In this document: in pieces, positions 17,145 through 26,231 of the stretch | How positions within the stretch are numbered: the stretch's first letter is position 1 | How the letters are laid out: every line of letters begins with the position of its first letter | Source: Mangrovicella endophytica | GTDB lineage: Bacteria > Pseudomonadota > Alphaproteobacteria > Rhizobiales > Rhizobiaceae | Direction of reading: 5' to 3' | NCBI RefSeq assembly: GCF_002893625.1 | Contig: NZ_PKMZ01000001.1 | Coordinates: 558,001-622,000 of the forward strand | Length of the DNA stretch: 64,000 nucleotides | The notes under the pieces: generated by a model | Told to the model about the DNA's origin: nothing | What the model saw: only the letters and a program-made list of their open reading frames with translations | Database searches by the model: none | Program-made: the position numbers and the translations under genes

Positions 17145-17927
17145 TTGCATTACGAGGTCCACGGCCGCAGCGATGCGGCGGCACCGACACTGCTCCTCTC
17201 CTCGGGCCTCGGCGGCTCGGCATCCTACTGGGCGCCGCAGATCGAAGCGCTGCAGCCTTTCTGCCGCATCGTCGCCTATGATCATCGCGGCACCGGACGC
17301 AGCGGCGGCAAGGTGCCCGCCGACGGCGGCATCGCGGCCATGGCCAACGACGTCCTGGAGATCGTGGAAACGCTGAAGCTCGAGCGTTTCCACTTCGCCG
17401 GCCACGCGCTCGGCGGGCTGATCGGCCTGCAACTGGCGCTGCAGCGTCCCGATCTGGTCCAGAGCCTCGTCCTGATCAATGCCTGGGCGAGGGCAGATCC
17501 GCATTCCGGCCGCTGCTTCGATATCCGGATCGAGCTTCTGGAAAAGGCGGGCGTCGCCGCCTTCGTGAAGGCGCAGCCGCTGTTCCTCTACCCCGCCGTC
17601 TGGATGGCGGAGCACGCCGAGCGGCTGACGGTGGAGGAGGCGCACGCGATCCGTCACTTCCAGGGCCGCGAGACGATCCTGCGGCGCATCGCCGCGCTGC
17701 GCAGCTTCGATGTCGAGGATCGCATCGGCAACGTCATGGCGCCGGCCCTGGTGATCGCCGCCCGTGACGATCTGCTGGTGCCCTATACGCGCTCGCTCCG
17801 TCTTGCCGAGGCGCTGCCGCATTCCGAGCTGCTGCTGCTCGACCACGGTGCGCATGCCGTCAACGTGACCGAACCGGCGAGCGTCAACGCAGCGATGCTC
17901 CATTTCCTGCAGGGGCAGGGCGGCTAG
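17145..17927 (+). CDS. rutD: Alpha/beta hydrolase RutD
   Basis: About 260 residues from a TTG at 17145, the only reasonable start after the rutC stop; no ATG lies before the conserved region. The alpha/beta-hydrolase core shows LLLSSGLGGSASYWAPQ (oxyanion-hole strand), AYDHRGTGRSGGK, and FHFAGHALGGLIGLQLALQRP, where the nucleophile-elbow position is Ala (GHALGG) rather than Ser, as in other RutD-like proteins that lack a standard nucleophile. A C-terminal His lies in LLDHGAHAVN. RutD speeds decay of aminoacrylate or malonic semialdehyde intermediates. It is the last rut gene here; rutE, rutF and rutG are absent. Confidence 0.88.
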   Translation: MHYEVHGRSDAAAPTLLLSSGLGGSASYWAPQIEALQPFCRIVAYDHRGTGRSGGKVPADGGIAAMANDVLEIVETLKLERFHFAGHALGGLIGLQLALQRPDLVQSLVLINAWARADPHSGRCFDIRIELLEKAGVAAFVKAQPLFLYPAVWMAEHAERLTVEEAHAIRHFQGRETILRRIAALRSFDVEDRIGNVMAPALVIAARDDLLVPYTRSLRLAEALPHSELLLLDHGAHAVNVTEPASVNAAMLHFLQGQGG

Positions 17928-17980
17928 CCGCGCCAACCTTCCGCAGTCGCAGCGATCGAACCGCCGCATACACGAGGTTA

Positions 17981-17991
17981 TTGTCTATACT
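17981..17991 (+). promoter_or_regulatory. Probable promoter/operator element before the HutD-family gene
   Basis: TTGTCTATACT contains a TATACT hexamer that resembles a -10 box, 50 bases before the GTG at 18042. The TTGTCTATAC part also resembles a half of GntR/HutC-type sites. Both readings are tentative. Confidence 0.25.
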
Positions 17992-18041
17992 ATATCCCGC
18001 GCGGTACGAGTTGGGGTACCGCAGAGGAGGCAGCGACCGGC

Positions 18042-18605
18042 GTGGCGATCGAGATCCTTCATCCTTCCGACTATCGGCGCATGCCTTGGGCGAACGGGCA
18101 AGGCACTACCACCGAACTGCTGCGGCGCGAGACCGCGGATGGGCAACTTCTGCTGCGGCTCTCCATCGCCGACGTCATCGCGCCCGGGCCGTTTTCACGT
18201 CTGCCCGGCATCGATCGCCAGCTGACCCTGATCGAAGGTGAGGGATTCGACCTCCTAGTCGACGGGGTGGTGGTTCCGGTGCGGCCCTTCGAGAGCGTCT
18301 CCTTCTCCGGTGATGTCGCGGTGGAGGCGATCGACCTGCGCGGCGCCTCCAGAGACTTCAACGTCATGACTCGACGGGGCGCGGCAAGCTCGGTGGTGGC
18401 CGTCCACCTCGGCGGGACGACGCTGCAGACAGCTGACATCAGCTGCGCCTATGCCGTGGCCGGAGCCTTTGCCGCAGGCGAGAGGACGCTGGAATCCGGC
18501 GGCATGGTGATGATCGAGGGACAGCCGGGCAAAGCCTTGAAGGTGACCGGCAAGGGCGTCTTGATCACCATCGACGTAACGATGCAGGCCGCCCCCCTGA
18601 GCTGA
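18042..18605 (+). CDS. HutD/Ves-family cupin protein
   Basis: 187 residues from GTG 18042, with a purine-rich GAGGAGG-type stretch just upstream. HutD-family hallmarks are MPWANGQGTTTELLR near residue 10-25, the LLLRLSIADVIAPGPFSRLPGIDRQLTLIEGEGFDLLVDG cupin block, and VSFSGDVAVEA. E. coli Ves and Pseudomonas HutD belong to the family; HutD is linked to histidine use, but no hut genes lie nearby. Here it follows rutD and precedes a LacI regulator, so its local role is unclear. Confidence 0.83.
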   Translation: MAIEILHPSDYRRMPWANGQGTTTELLRRETADGQLLLRLSIADVIAPGPFSRLPGIDRQLTLIEGEGFDLLVDGVVVPVRPFESVSFSGDVAVEAIDLRGASRDFNVMTRRGAASSVVAVHLGGTTLQTADISCAYAVAGAFAAGERTLESGGMVMIEGQPGKALKVTGKGVLITIDVTMQAAPLS

Positions 18606-18743
18606 CTTGACGGCTGCGCCGTCTTCAAGCTCCGAGCCATGCGACGGTGGACGGCTCGAGAGCCCGTCGGGTCGAATCCCACAGCAGCTTGGCGTCGTCT
18701 TTTTGCGCTGCAGCGCGGACGCTTCGCGCCGCCGCGAGCAATT

Positions 18744-18761
18744 CTGATTTACGTACCTCAG
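18744..18761. promoter_or_regulatory. Candidate LacI-type operator upstream of the 18799 regulator
   Basis: CTGATTTACGTACCTCAG is an 18-base imperfect palindrome with 14 of 18 positions symmetric and a central CG, a layout typical of LacI-family operators. It lies 37 bases before the regulator start, so autoregulation is plausible. Confidence 0.4.
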
Positions 18762-18798
18762 AGACTGCGCTACCACTCCGAACCGGGAGGAGATCGGG

Positions 18799-19827
18799 GT
18801 GAGACCAACCGTTCACGACGTGGCGGAGGCTGCGGGCGTCAGCCTTGCGACGGTTGATCGCGTGCTGAACCGCCGGGCCGGCGTTCGCAGCGAGACGATC
18901 GAGCGCGTCGAGACGGCGATCGCACGGCTCGGCTATGTCCGCGACGTTGCCGCTGCCAATCTCGCCAAGAGCCGCGTCTACCGCTTCGCCTTCATCGTCC
19001 CTGAAGGGCCGAACAGCTTCATGCGTGGGCTGGAGCGCGAGATCGAGCTGTCAGGCCTGCGCTCGCGGCTGGAGCGCACCGATATCCGCATCATCAAGGT
19101 TCCGCCCTTCGACGGCGCTGCCCTTGCCGCCGCGCTGAATGGTCTGGAAACGGCCGATCTGTCGGGCGTCGCGCTGGTGGCCGCAGGATCGCCCGCCGTC
19201 ATCGCCGCGCTGGAGCGGCTGCATCGTCGGGGTGTCGAGATCGTCACCCTGGTATCGGACATCGAGGTGGTCTCGCGCAGCCATTATGTCGGCATCGACA
19301 ATGTCGCCGCAGGCCGCACCGCGGCCGGACTGCTCGGCCGCTTCGTCGGTGGGCGTGCCGGCACGATCGCGCTCGTCGTCGGCTCGATGGCCGTGCGCGA
19401 CCATGTGGAGCGCTGCGACGGCTTTCGTGCCGTCATCGCCGCCGAATATCCGGGGCTGGACGTGCTGCCGCCGTTGGAGGGGCGCGACGACGCCCGCACG
19501 GCCGGGCGCCTCCTGCGCGATACGTTGGCCGCGCGAGACGACATCGTCGGCCTCTATAGTGTGGGTGCCGGCAATCGCGGCGTCATCGAAGCGCTCCGCG
19601 ACCGTTCGGCGTCGTTGCCTCACATCGCTGTGGTCGCCCATGAACTGACCGATCATGCCCGCCAGGCGCTCGCCGACGGCACCTTCGACGCAGTGATCAA
19701 CCAGGATGCCGGGCACGAAGTGCGCAGCGCCATCCGGGTTCTGAAGGCCAAGGTCGACGGCCTGCCCGTCATCGACGCGCAGGAGACGATCCGGATCGAG
19801 ATCTACCTTCGGGACAACGTCCCATGA
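18799..19827 (+). CDS. LacI-family transcriptional regulator
   Basis: 342 residues from GTG 18799, which has a good ribosome site (GGGAGGAG at 18785-18792). The DNA-binding region reads TVHDVAEAAGVSLATVDRVLNRRAGVRSETIERV, followed by a sugar-sensing domain that starts at RFAFIVPEGPNSFMRGLEREIE. It shares the VDRVLN helix and overall design with the regulator at 13582, so the two are probably paralogs that serve different transporters. It is upstream of and co-oriented with xylA and the third CUT2 transporter, which it likely controls with xylose or a derivative as effector. Confidence 0.9.
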   Translation: MRPTVHDVAEAAGVSLATVDRVLNRRAGVRSETIERVETAIARLGYVRDVAAANLAKSRVYRFAFIVPEGPNSFMRGLEREIELSGLRSRLERTDIRIIKVPPFDGAALAAALNGLETADLSGVALVAAGSPAVIAALERLHRRGVEIVTLVSDIEVVSRSHYVGIDNVAAGRTAAGLLGRFVGGRAGTIALVVGSMAVRDHVERCDGFRAVIAAEYPGLDVLPPLEGRDDARTAGRLLRDTLAARDDIVGLYSVGAGNRGVIEALRDRSASLPHIAVVAHELTDHARQALADGTFDAVINQDAGHEVRSAIRVLKAKVDGLPVIDAQETIRIEIYLRDNVP

Positions 19828-19930
19828 GCGTCAATGGCGTGGCCAATCGTGCCGCGCCATCAATGCCGACTGCCGCCCCGGCGGGTGGTGATCGGCTCCC
19901 ATGCAATCGATAGAGATGGACGGCATCACT

Positions 19931-21241
19931 ATGAACAGCGGCTTCTTCGGCGACATCAAGCCGGCCCGGTACGAGGGTCCGGACTCCACCAATCCGCTCG
20001 CCTACCGGCATTACAATCCGGACGAGATCGTGCTCGGCAAGCGCATGGAGGACCACCTGCGCTTCTCCGTCGCCTACTGGCACTCCTTCGCCTGGGAGGG
20101 TGGCGACCCGTTCGGCGGCCGCACCTTCGAGCGGCCCTGGTATGGTGACGCCATGGCGGACGCCAAGCTGAAGGCAGATGTCGCCTTCGAGCTCTTCACC
20201 CTGCTCGGCGTGCCCTTCTACTGCTTCCACGATCACGACGTGCGTCCGGAGGGCGATACGCTCGCCGAAAGCATTGCCCGGCTAGACGAGATCGCCGACT
20301 ACTTCGGGCAGAAGCAGGCGGAGACGGGTGTGAACCTCCTGTGGGGTACCGCCAACCTCTTCACCAACCGCCGCTACATGTCGGGCGCTGCGACCAATCC
20401 GGACCCGGATGTCTTCGCCTATTCCGCAGCGACAGTGAAAAGCTGCCTCGATGTCACCAAGCGTCTTGGCGGTGCGAACTACGTTTTGTGGGGCGGGCGC
20501 GAAGGTTACGAGACGCTGCTCAACACCGACCTGAAGCGCGAGCTCGACCAGATGGGCCGCTTCCTCAACCTCGTCGTCGACTACAAGCACAAGATCGGCT
20601 TCGACGGCACCATCCTGATCGAGCCGAAGCCCCAGGAGCCGACCAAGCACCAGTACGATTACGATGTCGCGACCGTCTACGGCTTCCTGAAGACCTACGG
20701 GCTGGAGAACGAGGTCAAGGTCAATATCGAGCAGGGCCACGCGATCCTGGCCGGCCACTCCTTCGAGCACGAACTGGCGCTCGCCAATGCGCTCGGCATC
20801 TTCGGCTCCATCGACATGAACCGTAACGACTACCAGTCCGGCTGGGACACCGACCAGTTCCCCAACAACGTGCCGGAGATGGCGCTGGCCTTCTACCAGG
20901 TGCTGAAGGGCGGGGGCTTCACCACCGGCGGCACCAACTTCGACGCCAAGCTGCGCCGTCAGTCGCTGGATCCGGAAGACCTGCTGATCGGCCATATCGG
21001 CGGCATCGATTGCTGCGCGCGGGGCCTGAAGGCGGCGGCACGCATGATCGAGGACGAGGCGCTCTCCGGGCCGCTGGAAGAGCGCTATGCGGGCTGGACG
21101 GCGCCTGAGGCTCAGGCCATGCTGAACGGCGAGCGGACGCTGGAGGAGATCGCCGCGCGGGTAGCAACGGATGGCATCCAGCCGCAGCCGCGCTCGGGCC
21201 GACAGGAGTATCTGGAGAACGTCGTCAACCGCTACGTCTGA
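19931..21241 (+). CDS. xylA: Xylose isomerase
   Basis: 436 residues from ATG 19931, where similarity to rhizobial XylA begins ([29 protein letters not shown]); ATG 19901 is an alternative. The enzyme converts D-xylose to D-xylulose with two divalent metals. Active-site blocks are [13 protein letters not shown] (catalytic His-Asp), [29 protein letters not shown] (metal Glu and Lys), VNIEQGHA and [21 protein letters not shown] (metal Asp residues). Class II length. Xylulokinase, its usual partner, is not in the window. The gene is first in a six-gene run with an isomerase-like protein, a dehydrogenase and a transporter. Confidence 0.96.
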   Translation: MNSGFFGDIKPARYEGPDSTNPLAYRHYNPDEIVLGKRMEDHLRFSVAYWHSFAWEGGDPFGGRTFERPWYGDAMADAKLKADVAFELFTLLGVPFYCFHDHDVRPEGDTLAESIARLDEIADYFGQKQAETGVNLLWGTANLFTNRRYMSGAATNPDPDVFAYSAATVKSCLDVTKRLGGANYVLWGGREGYETLLNTDLKRELDQMGRFLNLVVDYKHKIGFDGTILIEPKPQEPTKHQYDYDVATVYGFLKTYGLENEVKVNIEQGHAILAGHSFEHELALANALGIFGSIDMNRNDYQSGWDTDQFPNNVPEMALAFYQVLKGGGFTTGGTNFDAKLRRQSLDPEDLLIGHIGGIDCCARGLKAAARMIEDEALSGPLEERYAGWTAPEAQAMLNGERTLEEIAARVATDGIQPQPRSGRQEYLENVVNRYV

Positions 21242-21317
21242 GCGGGAACGATCCTGATCCGCCGGGAGGGTGGATCAGGATCTTCATTGAATTGCAGAAG
21301 TCTCGGGAGGAGACCTC

Positions 21318-22388
21318 ATGAAGACCATCAAGGGGCCGGCGATCTTTCTCGCCCAGTTCGCGGGCGATGCGGCGCCGTTCAACTCGTTCGACGCCATCTG
21401 CGGCTGGGCCGCCTCGCTCGGCTACAAGGGCGTGCAGATCCCGACATGGGACGCGCGCCTGTTCGACCTGACGAAGGCGTCCGACTCCAAGGATTATTGC
21501 GACGAGATCGCCGGGGTCGCCGCCAGCCATGGGCTCGCCGTCACCGAGCTGTCGACGCATCTGCAGGGACAGCTCGTTGCCGTCCATCCTGCCTACGATA
21601 CGGCCTTCGATGGCTTTGCCGCGCCGGACGTCCGCGGCAACCCGGCGGCCCGCACCGAATGGGCGGTCGATCAGGTGAAGCGGGCGCTGCGCGCATCGAG
21701 GCATCTCGGCCTCAACGCCCACGCCACGTTTTCGGGCGCGCTGGCCTGGCCCTATGTCTATCCATGGCCGCAGCGGCCAGCCGGCCTCGTCGAGGCGGCT
21801 TTTGACGAGCTGGCGCGCCGCTGGCGACCGCTGCTCGACTATGCCGACGAGAATGGCGTCGACCTCGCCTACGAAATCCATCCGGGCGAAGATCTGCACG
21901 ACGGCATCTCCTATGAGATGTTCCTGGAGCGGGTGGGCAATCACGCCCGCGCCAATCTCCTCTACGACCCGTCGCACTTCGTGCTGCAGCAGCTCGATTA
22001 TCTCGACTACATCGACATTTATCACGAGCGCATCAAAGCCTTCCACGTGAAGGACGCCGAGTTCAATCCGACGGGACGGCAGGGCGTCTATGGCGGCTTC
22101 CAGAGCTGGGTGAACCGGGCCGGCCGATTCCGCTCGCTTGGCGACGGGCAGGTCGACTTCGGCGCCATCTTCTCCAAGCTCACCGCCTATGACTATGCGA
22201 GCTGGGCGGTGCTCGAATGGGAATGCGCGCTGAAGCATCCCGAGGACGGCGCGCGTGAGGGCGCCGAATACATCGCCGCGCACATCATCCGCGTCACCGA
22301 GCATGCCTTCGACGACTTCGCCGGTGCCGGCACGGACGACGCGGCGAACCGCAAGATGCTCGGCCTTTCGTCCGGAGGCGATCGATGA
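21318..22388 (+). CDS. Sugar phosphate isomerase/epimerase-like TIM-barrel protein
   Basis: 356 residues, with ribosome site GGGAGGAG ahead of ATG 21318. The TIM barrel of the xylose-isomerase-like superfamily is recognised from KGVQIPTWDARLFDL, YEIHPGEDLHDGISYEMFLERVG (metal Glu), LLYDPSHFVLQQLDYLDYI (metal Asp and His), IKAFHVKDAEF (His) and WAVLEWECALKHPE (Glu). The full metal set suggests an active enzyme. It is coupled to the next gene (ATGA overlap), a Gfo/Idh/MocA dehydrogenase. That pairing is frequent in pathways through keto-sugars or inosose-like intermediates. The substrate is not known. Confidence 0.87.
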   Translation: MKTIKGPAIFLAQFAGDAAPFNSFDAICGWAASLGYKGVQIPTWDARLFDLTKASDSKDYCDEIAGVAASHGLAVTELSTHLQGQLVAVHPAYDTAFDGFAAPDVRGNPAARTEWAVDQVKRALRASRHLGLNAHATFSGALAWPYVYPWPQRPAGLVEAAFDELARRWRPLLDYADENGVDLAYEIHPGEDLHDGISYEMFLERVGNHARANLLYDPSHFVLQQLDYLDYIDIYHERIKAFHVKDAEFNPTGRQGVYGGFQSWVNRAGRFRSLGDGQVDFGAIFSKLTAYDYASWAVLEWECALKHPEDGAREGAEYIAAHIIRVTEHAFDDFAGAGTDDAANRKMLGLSSGGDR

Positions 22389-23560
22389 CCATCGAAGCAG
22401 GTCGGCAGGACGGCACGACCCGGCGTATCCGCCTCGGCATGGTCGGCGGCGGGCAGGGCGCCTTCATCGGTGCCGTGCACCGCATCGCCGCGCGCATTGA
22501 TGACCAGTTCGCGCTGGTCGCTGGCGCACTCTCCTCGACGCCGGAGAAGTCGAAAGCCTCGGCGCGCGAGATCGGCATTGCCGATGATCGCGCCTATGGC
22601 TCCTTCGAGGAGATGGCGAGGGCGGAAGCGGCACGGCCGGACGGCATCGAGGCGGTGGCGATCGTCACGCCCAACCACATGCATGCGCCGGCGGCCCGCG
22701 CCTTCCTCAACGCCGGAATCCACGTCATCTGCGACAAGCCGCTAACGACGACGGTGGAGGAGGCCGAGGAACTGGTCCATCTCGTCGAGCGCTCCGGCAA
22801 GCTCTTCGTCCTTACCCACAACTACACCGGCTACCCGATGATCCGGCAAGCCCGGGCGATGGTGGAGGCCGGCGAGCTCGGTCGCATCCGTCTCGTCCAG
22901 GCAGAGTATCCGCAGGACTGGCTGACCGAGCGGGCGGAGCTCGCCGGCTCCAAGCAGGCGGAGTGGCGGACGGACCCGGCGCGGTCCGGCGCCGGCGGCT
23001 GTATCGGGGATATCGGCACCCATGCCTACAACCTCGCGGCCTTCGTCACCGGGCTCGAGGCGAGCGAGCTGCTGGCGCAACTGTCCACGTTCGTGGAGGG
23101 CCGTGCGCTCGATGACGACGTGCAGATCCTGCTGCGCTATGCGGGCGGCGCCAAGGGCATGCTGTGGGCGAGCCAGGTAGCGGTCGGCCACGAAAACGGA
23201 CTGAAGCTGCGCGTCTATGGCGCGAAGGCCGGGCTGGAATGGACCCAGGCCGACCCGAACTATCTCTGGTTCACCCGGTTCGGCGAGCCCAAGCAGCTTT
23301 TAACACGCGCCGGTGCCGGCGCATGGCCGCAGGCCGCGCGGGTCAGCCGCATCCCGAGCGGCCATCCGGAGGGTTATCTCGAGGGCTTCGCCACGATCTA
23401 TGCGGAGGCGGCTCGGGCGATCCGCGCGGCCGAGAGCGGCCAGCCGGCCGATCCGGACGTCATCTATCCCACGGTGCAGGACGGTCTCGCGGGGATGAAA
23501 TTCATCGCGGCCGCGGTGAAGTCCTCTACCGCCGGCAACGTTTGGACGCCGATCGGATGA
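22385..23560 (+). CDS. Gfo/Idh/MocA-family oxidoreductase
   Basis: 391 residues. N-terminal Rossmann fold GMVGGGQGAFIGAVHRIAARI, catalytic-lysine motif ICDKPLTTTVEEAEELV (family EKP), and C-terminal domain with DIGTHAYNLAAFVTGLE, where the conserved active-site His lies. The opening 'RLGMVGGGQGAFIG' is shared with dehydrogenases acting on glycosides or inositol-type sugars. Start and stop overlap both neighbours by four bases, so it is tightly coupled to the isomerase-like gene upstream and the ATPase gene downstream. It probably oxidises the sugar carried by this transporter. Confidence 0.88.
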   Translation: MTIEAGRQDGTTRRIRLGMVGGGQGAFIGAVHRIAARIDDQFALVAGALSSTPEKSKASAREIGIADDRAYGSFEEMARAEAARPDGIEAVAIVTPNHMHAPAARAFLNAGIHVICDKPLTTTVEEAEELVHLVERSGKLFVLTHNYTGYPMIRQARAMVEAGELGRIRLVQAEYPQDWLTERAELAGSKQAEWRTDPARSGAGGCIGDIGTHAYNLAAFVTGLEASELLAQLSTFVEGRALDDDVQILLRYAGGAKGMLWASQVAVGHENGLKLRVYGAKAGLEWTQADPNYLWFTRFGEPKQLLTRAGAGAWPQAARVSRIPSGHPEGYLEGFATIYAEAARAIRAAESGQPADPDVIYPTVQDGLAGMKFIAAAVKSSTAGNVWTPIG

Positions 23561-25116
23561 GCGTCGCCGTACCACGCGCTTCGACCATACCGGCGACGGC
23601 CGCGCCGCTGATGGAGGTGCGCGGCCTCGCCAAGGCGTTCGGCATGGTCGAGGTGCTGAAGGACATCGACCTCACCATCGCGAGCGGCGAGGTGCATGCC
23701 ATCATCGGCGAGAACGGTGCCGGCAAGTCGACGCTGATGAAGCTTCTCGCCGGCCACCTGCAGCCGACCCGCGGGACGCTCTCGATCGATGGTGATCCCG
23801 TGGCGTTCGCGGGACCGGTGGATGCCGAGCATCGCGGCATCGTGCTCGTGCATCAGGAGATCCTGCTGGCGCCGGACCTGACCGTCGCGCAGAACATCTA
23901 TCTCGGCCGCGAGCTGCGGCGCGGTTTCACGGTCGATGACCGCGCCATGAACGAGGGCGCCGCCGCCGCGGTGCGCAGCCTCGGCGCCGATATAGACCCA
24001 AGCGTTGTGGTCGGGCGCCTGTCGATCGCGCAGCGTCAGCTCGTGCAGATCGCGCGCGCGCTCCTGGTGCCGCACCGGCTGGTGATCTTCGACGAGCCGA
24101 CGGCGTCGCTGACGCCGACCGAGACGGAGGCGCTGCTCGCCGTCATCGACACGATCCGCCGCAAGGGTGTTGCCGTCCTTTACATCTCCCACCGATTGCC
24201 GGAAGTGAAGGCGATCGCCGACCGCGTCACCGTGCTGCGCGACGGCCGCCGGGTGACGAGCGAGCTGGCCGACCGGTTGGAGACGGCCGACATGGCCCGG
24301 CTGATGGTCGGGCGCGATGTCTCCAAGCTTTATCCCGATCACCGTGCCGCCGCCGGCGATGAGGCGGTGCTGGAGGTCGAGGGCCTCGATGTGCCGGGTT
24401 ACGCCAAGGGCGCGACGTTCCGGCTGAAGCGCGGCGAGATCCTCGGCTTTGCCGGGCTGATCGGCGCCGGACGCACGGAGCTGATGGAGGGCCTCGTCGG
24501 GCTTCGGACGGCACACGGCGCGGTGCGGCTCGACGGGCGGCCGAAGCGCTTCTCCGATGTCCGCGACAGCATGCGCGCCGGCATCGTCTATCTCAGCGAG
24601 GACCGGAAGGGCAAAGGCCTGCTGCTGGCCGAAAGTCTCAGGATCAACCTGACGCTCGCCGCGCTCGGTCGTTTCGTGCGCGGCTTCCTGATCGACAAGG
24701 GTCGCGAGCGGACCGCGCTCGATGGCGCGATCGAAGAATTCGACATCCGCACCCGCCGCAAGGACCTGCTGGCGGGCCAGCTGTCCGGCGGCAACCAGCA
24801 GAAGCTGCTGATCGCCAAGATGATGCTGCTCGACCCCTCGATCATCATCATCGACGAGCCGACGCGCGGCATCGACATCGGCACCAAGGAACAGATCTAC
24901 CGCTTCATCGCCTCTCTCGCGGAGGCCGGCAAGTCGGTGATCGTCGTGTCCTCCGAGATGCCCGAGCTGATCGGCATCTGCGACCGCATCCTCGTGATGC
25001 GGGAGGGGCGCATCGTCGCCGAGGTGAGCGGCGAGCACATGAACGAAAACGAGATCGTCGTGCATGCGACGGGAGCCACAGCCGAGGAGGCCGCCCTCGT
25101 GGCGGAACGCGCATGA
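23557..25116 (+). CDS. Sugar ABC transporter ATP-binding protein, CUT2
   Basis: 519 residues from ATG 23557, which overlaps the dehydrogenase stop. Module 1: Walker [10 protein letters not shown], signature-like LSIAQRQLVQIARA, Walker B LVIFDEPTASLT. Module 2: degenerate Walker A GLIGAGRTELMEG, signature LSGGNQQKL, intact Walker [17 protein letters not shown]. Architecture and length are normal for RbsA/XylG proteins. It energises the third transporter with the permease (25113) and binding protein (26232). Confidence 0.94.
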   Translation: MSVAVPRASTIPATAAPLMEVRGLAKAFGMVEVLKDIDLTIASGEVHAIIGENGAGKSTLMKLLAGHLQPTRGTLSIDGDPVAFAGPVDAEHRGIVLVHQEILLAPDLTVAQNIYLGRELRRGFTVDDRAMNEGAAAAVRSLGADIDPSVVVGRLSIAQRQLVQIARALLVPHRLVIFDEPTASLTPTETEALLAVIDTIRRKGVAVLYISHRLPEVKAIADRVTVLRDGRRVTSELADRLETADMARLMVGRDVSKLYPDHRAAAGDEAVLEVEGLDVPGYAKGATFRLKRGEILGFAGLIGAGRTELMEGLVGLRTAHGAVRLDGRPKRFSDVRDSMRAGIVYLSEDRKGKGLLLAESLRINLTLAALGRFVRGFLIDKGRERTALDGAIEEFDIRTRRKDLLAGQLSGGNQQKLLIAKMMLLDPSIIIIDEPTRGIDIGTKEQIYRFIASLAEAGKSVIVVSSEMPELIGICDRILVMREGRIVAEVSGEHMNENEIVVHATGATAEEAALVAERA

Positions 25117-26114
25117 CCGATCTTGCCGCCACCGGAAAGCCGGTGCGACGATCCTGGAAGGATGTCGACCTGCGCGCCGTCGCGCCTTTTGTGGCGCTGG
25201 CCGTGCTGCTCGTCTTCGGCACCATCGTCAATCCGACCTTCATCGGCATCGACAATCTCTTGAACGTCGCCACGCGCAGCGCCTTCATCGCCATCATCGC
25301 GGTCGGTGCCACCTTCGTCATTTCGGCCGGCGGGCTCGACCTGTCGGTCGGGGCGATGTCGGCCTTCGTTGCCGGCGTGATGATCCTGTTCATGAACGCC
25401 GCGCCGCTTGACGGGAACCTGCCGATGCTGGCGGCGGCAATGCTGCTGGCTGTCGGGGTCGGCGCCGCCTGCGGTCTCGCCAACGGGTTGATCACGACGG
25501 TTGGCCGCATCGAGCCCTTCATCGTCACGCTCGGCACCATGGGCATCTTCCGGGCGCTGACGATCTATCTCGCCGAGGGCGGCTCGATCGCGATGAAGTC
25601 GCAGGAGCTACGGGCGACCTATCGACCGGTCTATTTCGGCGACGTCTTCGGTGTGCCGGTGCCGATCATCGTCGTGGCCGTGGTGGCGATCATCGGTGCC
25701 TTCATCCTCTACCGCACCTCGTTCGGCCGGCATGTCATCGCGGTGGGCTCCAATGACGACGTGGCGCGCTATTCCGGCATCCCGGTCAATCGCGTGCGTA
25801 CCGTCACCTACATCATCCAGGGCATCTGCGTGGCCATCGCCGTGCTCGTCTACGTGCCGCGCCTCGGCGCCGCAACGCCGACGACCGGCCTCCTCTGGGA
25901 GCTGCAGGCGATCACCGCGGTCGTCATCGGCGGCACGGCGCTGAGGGGCGGCGTCGGCCGCATCTGGGGCACCGTCTGCGGCGCGCTGATCCTCGAAGTC
26001 GTCGGCAACATCATGGTCCTGTCGGACCTTGTCAGCGAATATCTGATCGGCGCGGTGCAGGGCGCCATCATCATCATCGCCATGCTGGTGCAGCGCTCGC
26101 TGTCGCGACGCTAG
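25113..26114 (+). CDS. Sugar ABC transporter permease, CUT2
   Basis: 333 residues with an ATGA overlap to the ATPase gene. Membrane segments begin at residue 24 (APFVALAVLLVFGTI). Family blocks are ISAGGLDLSVGAMSAFVAGVMILF, RIEPFIVTLGTMGIFRALTIYL and LLWELQAITAVVIGGTALRGGVGRIWGT. It is the membrane subunit of the third sugar transporter. The following 117 bases hold a stem-loop and then the binding-protein gene, an order (ATPase, permease, binding protein) opposite to that of the first system. Confidence 0.93.
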   Translation: MTDLAATGKPVRRSWKDVDLRAVAPFVALAVLLVFGTIVNPTFIGIDNLLNVATRSAFIAIIAVGATFVISAGGLDLSVGAMSAFVAGVMILFMNAAPLDGNLPMLAAAMLLAVGVGAACGLANGLITTVGRIEPFIVTLGTMGIFRALTIYLAEGGSIAMKSQELRATYRPVYFGDVFGVPVPIIVVAVVAIIGAFILYRTSFGRHVIAVGSNDDVARYSGIPVNRVRTVTYIIQGICVAIAVLVYVPRLGAATPTTGLLWELQAITAVVIGGTALRGGVGRIWGTVCGALILEVVGNIMVLSDLVSEYLIGAVQGAIIIIAMLVQRSLSRR

Positions 26115-26129
26115 GGACGCGCAAGAATT

Positions 26130-26163
26130 GGACTGCGGGGCCGCTTTGTCGGTGGCGCAGTCC
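26130..26163 (+). terminator. Intercistronic stem-loop before the binding-protein gene
   Basis: GGACTGCG / CGCAGTCC, perfect 8-bp outer arms around an 18-base GC-rich interior that can fold further. It lies between permease and binding-protein genes, with no U-run, so an mRNA processing or protection role is likelier than termination. Confidence 0.35.
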
Positions 26164-26231
26164 GGGAGGAGCAGACGGAGGTGGGCCGCCCGTCGCTCGG
26201 CATCCGGCCTCAACTTTGGGAGTGAAACCAC

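Noticed and set aside
23464-25065. 533-codon open frame on the minus strand
   Set aside because: Antisense of the CUT2 ATPase at 23557-25116; the translation is His/Arg/Asp-rich and has no conserved motif.
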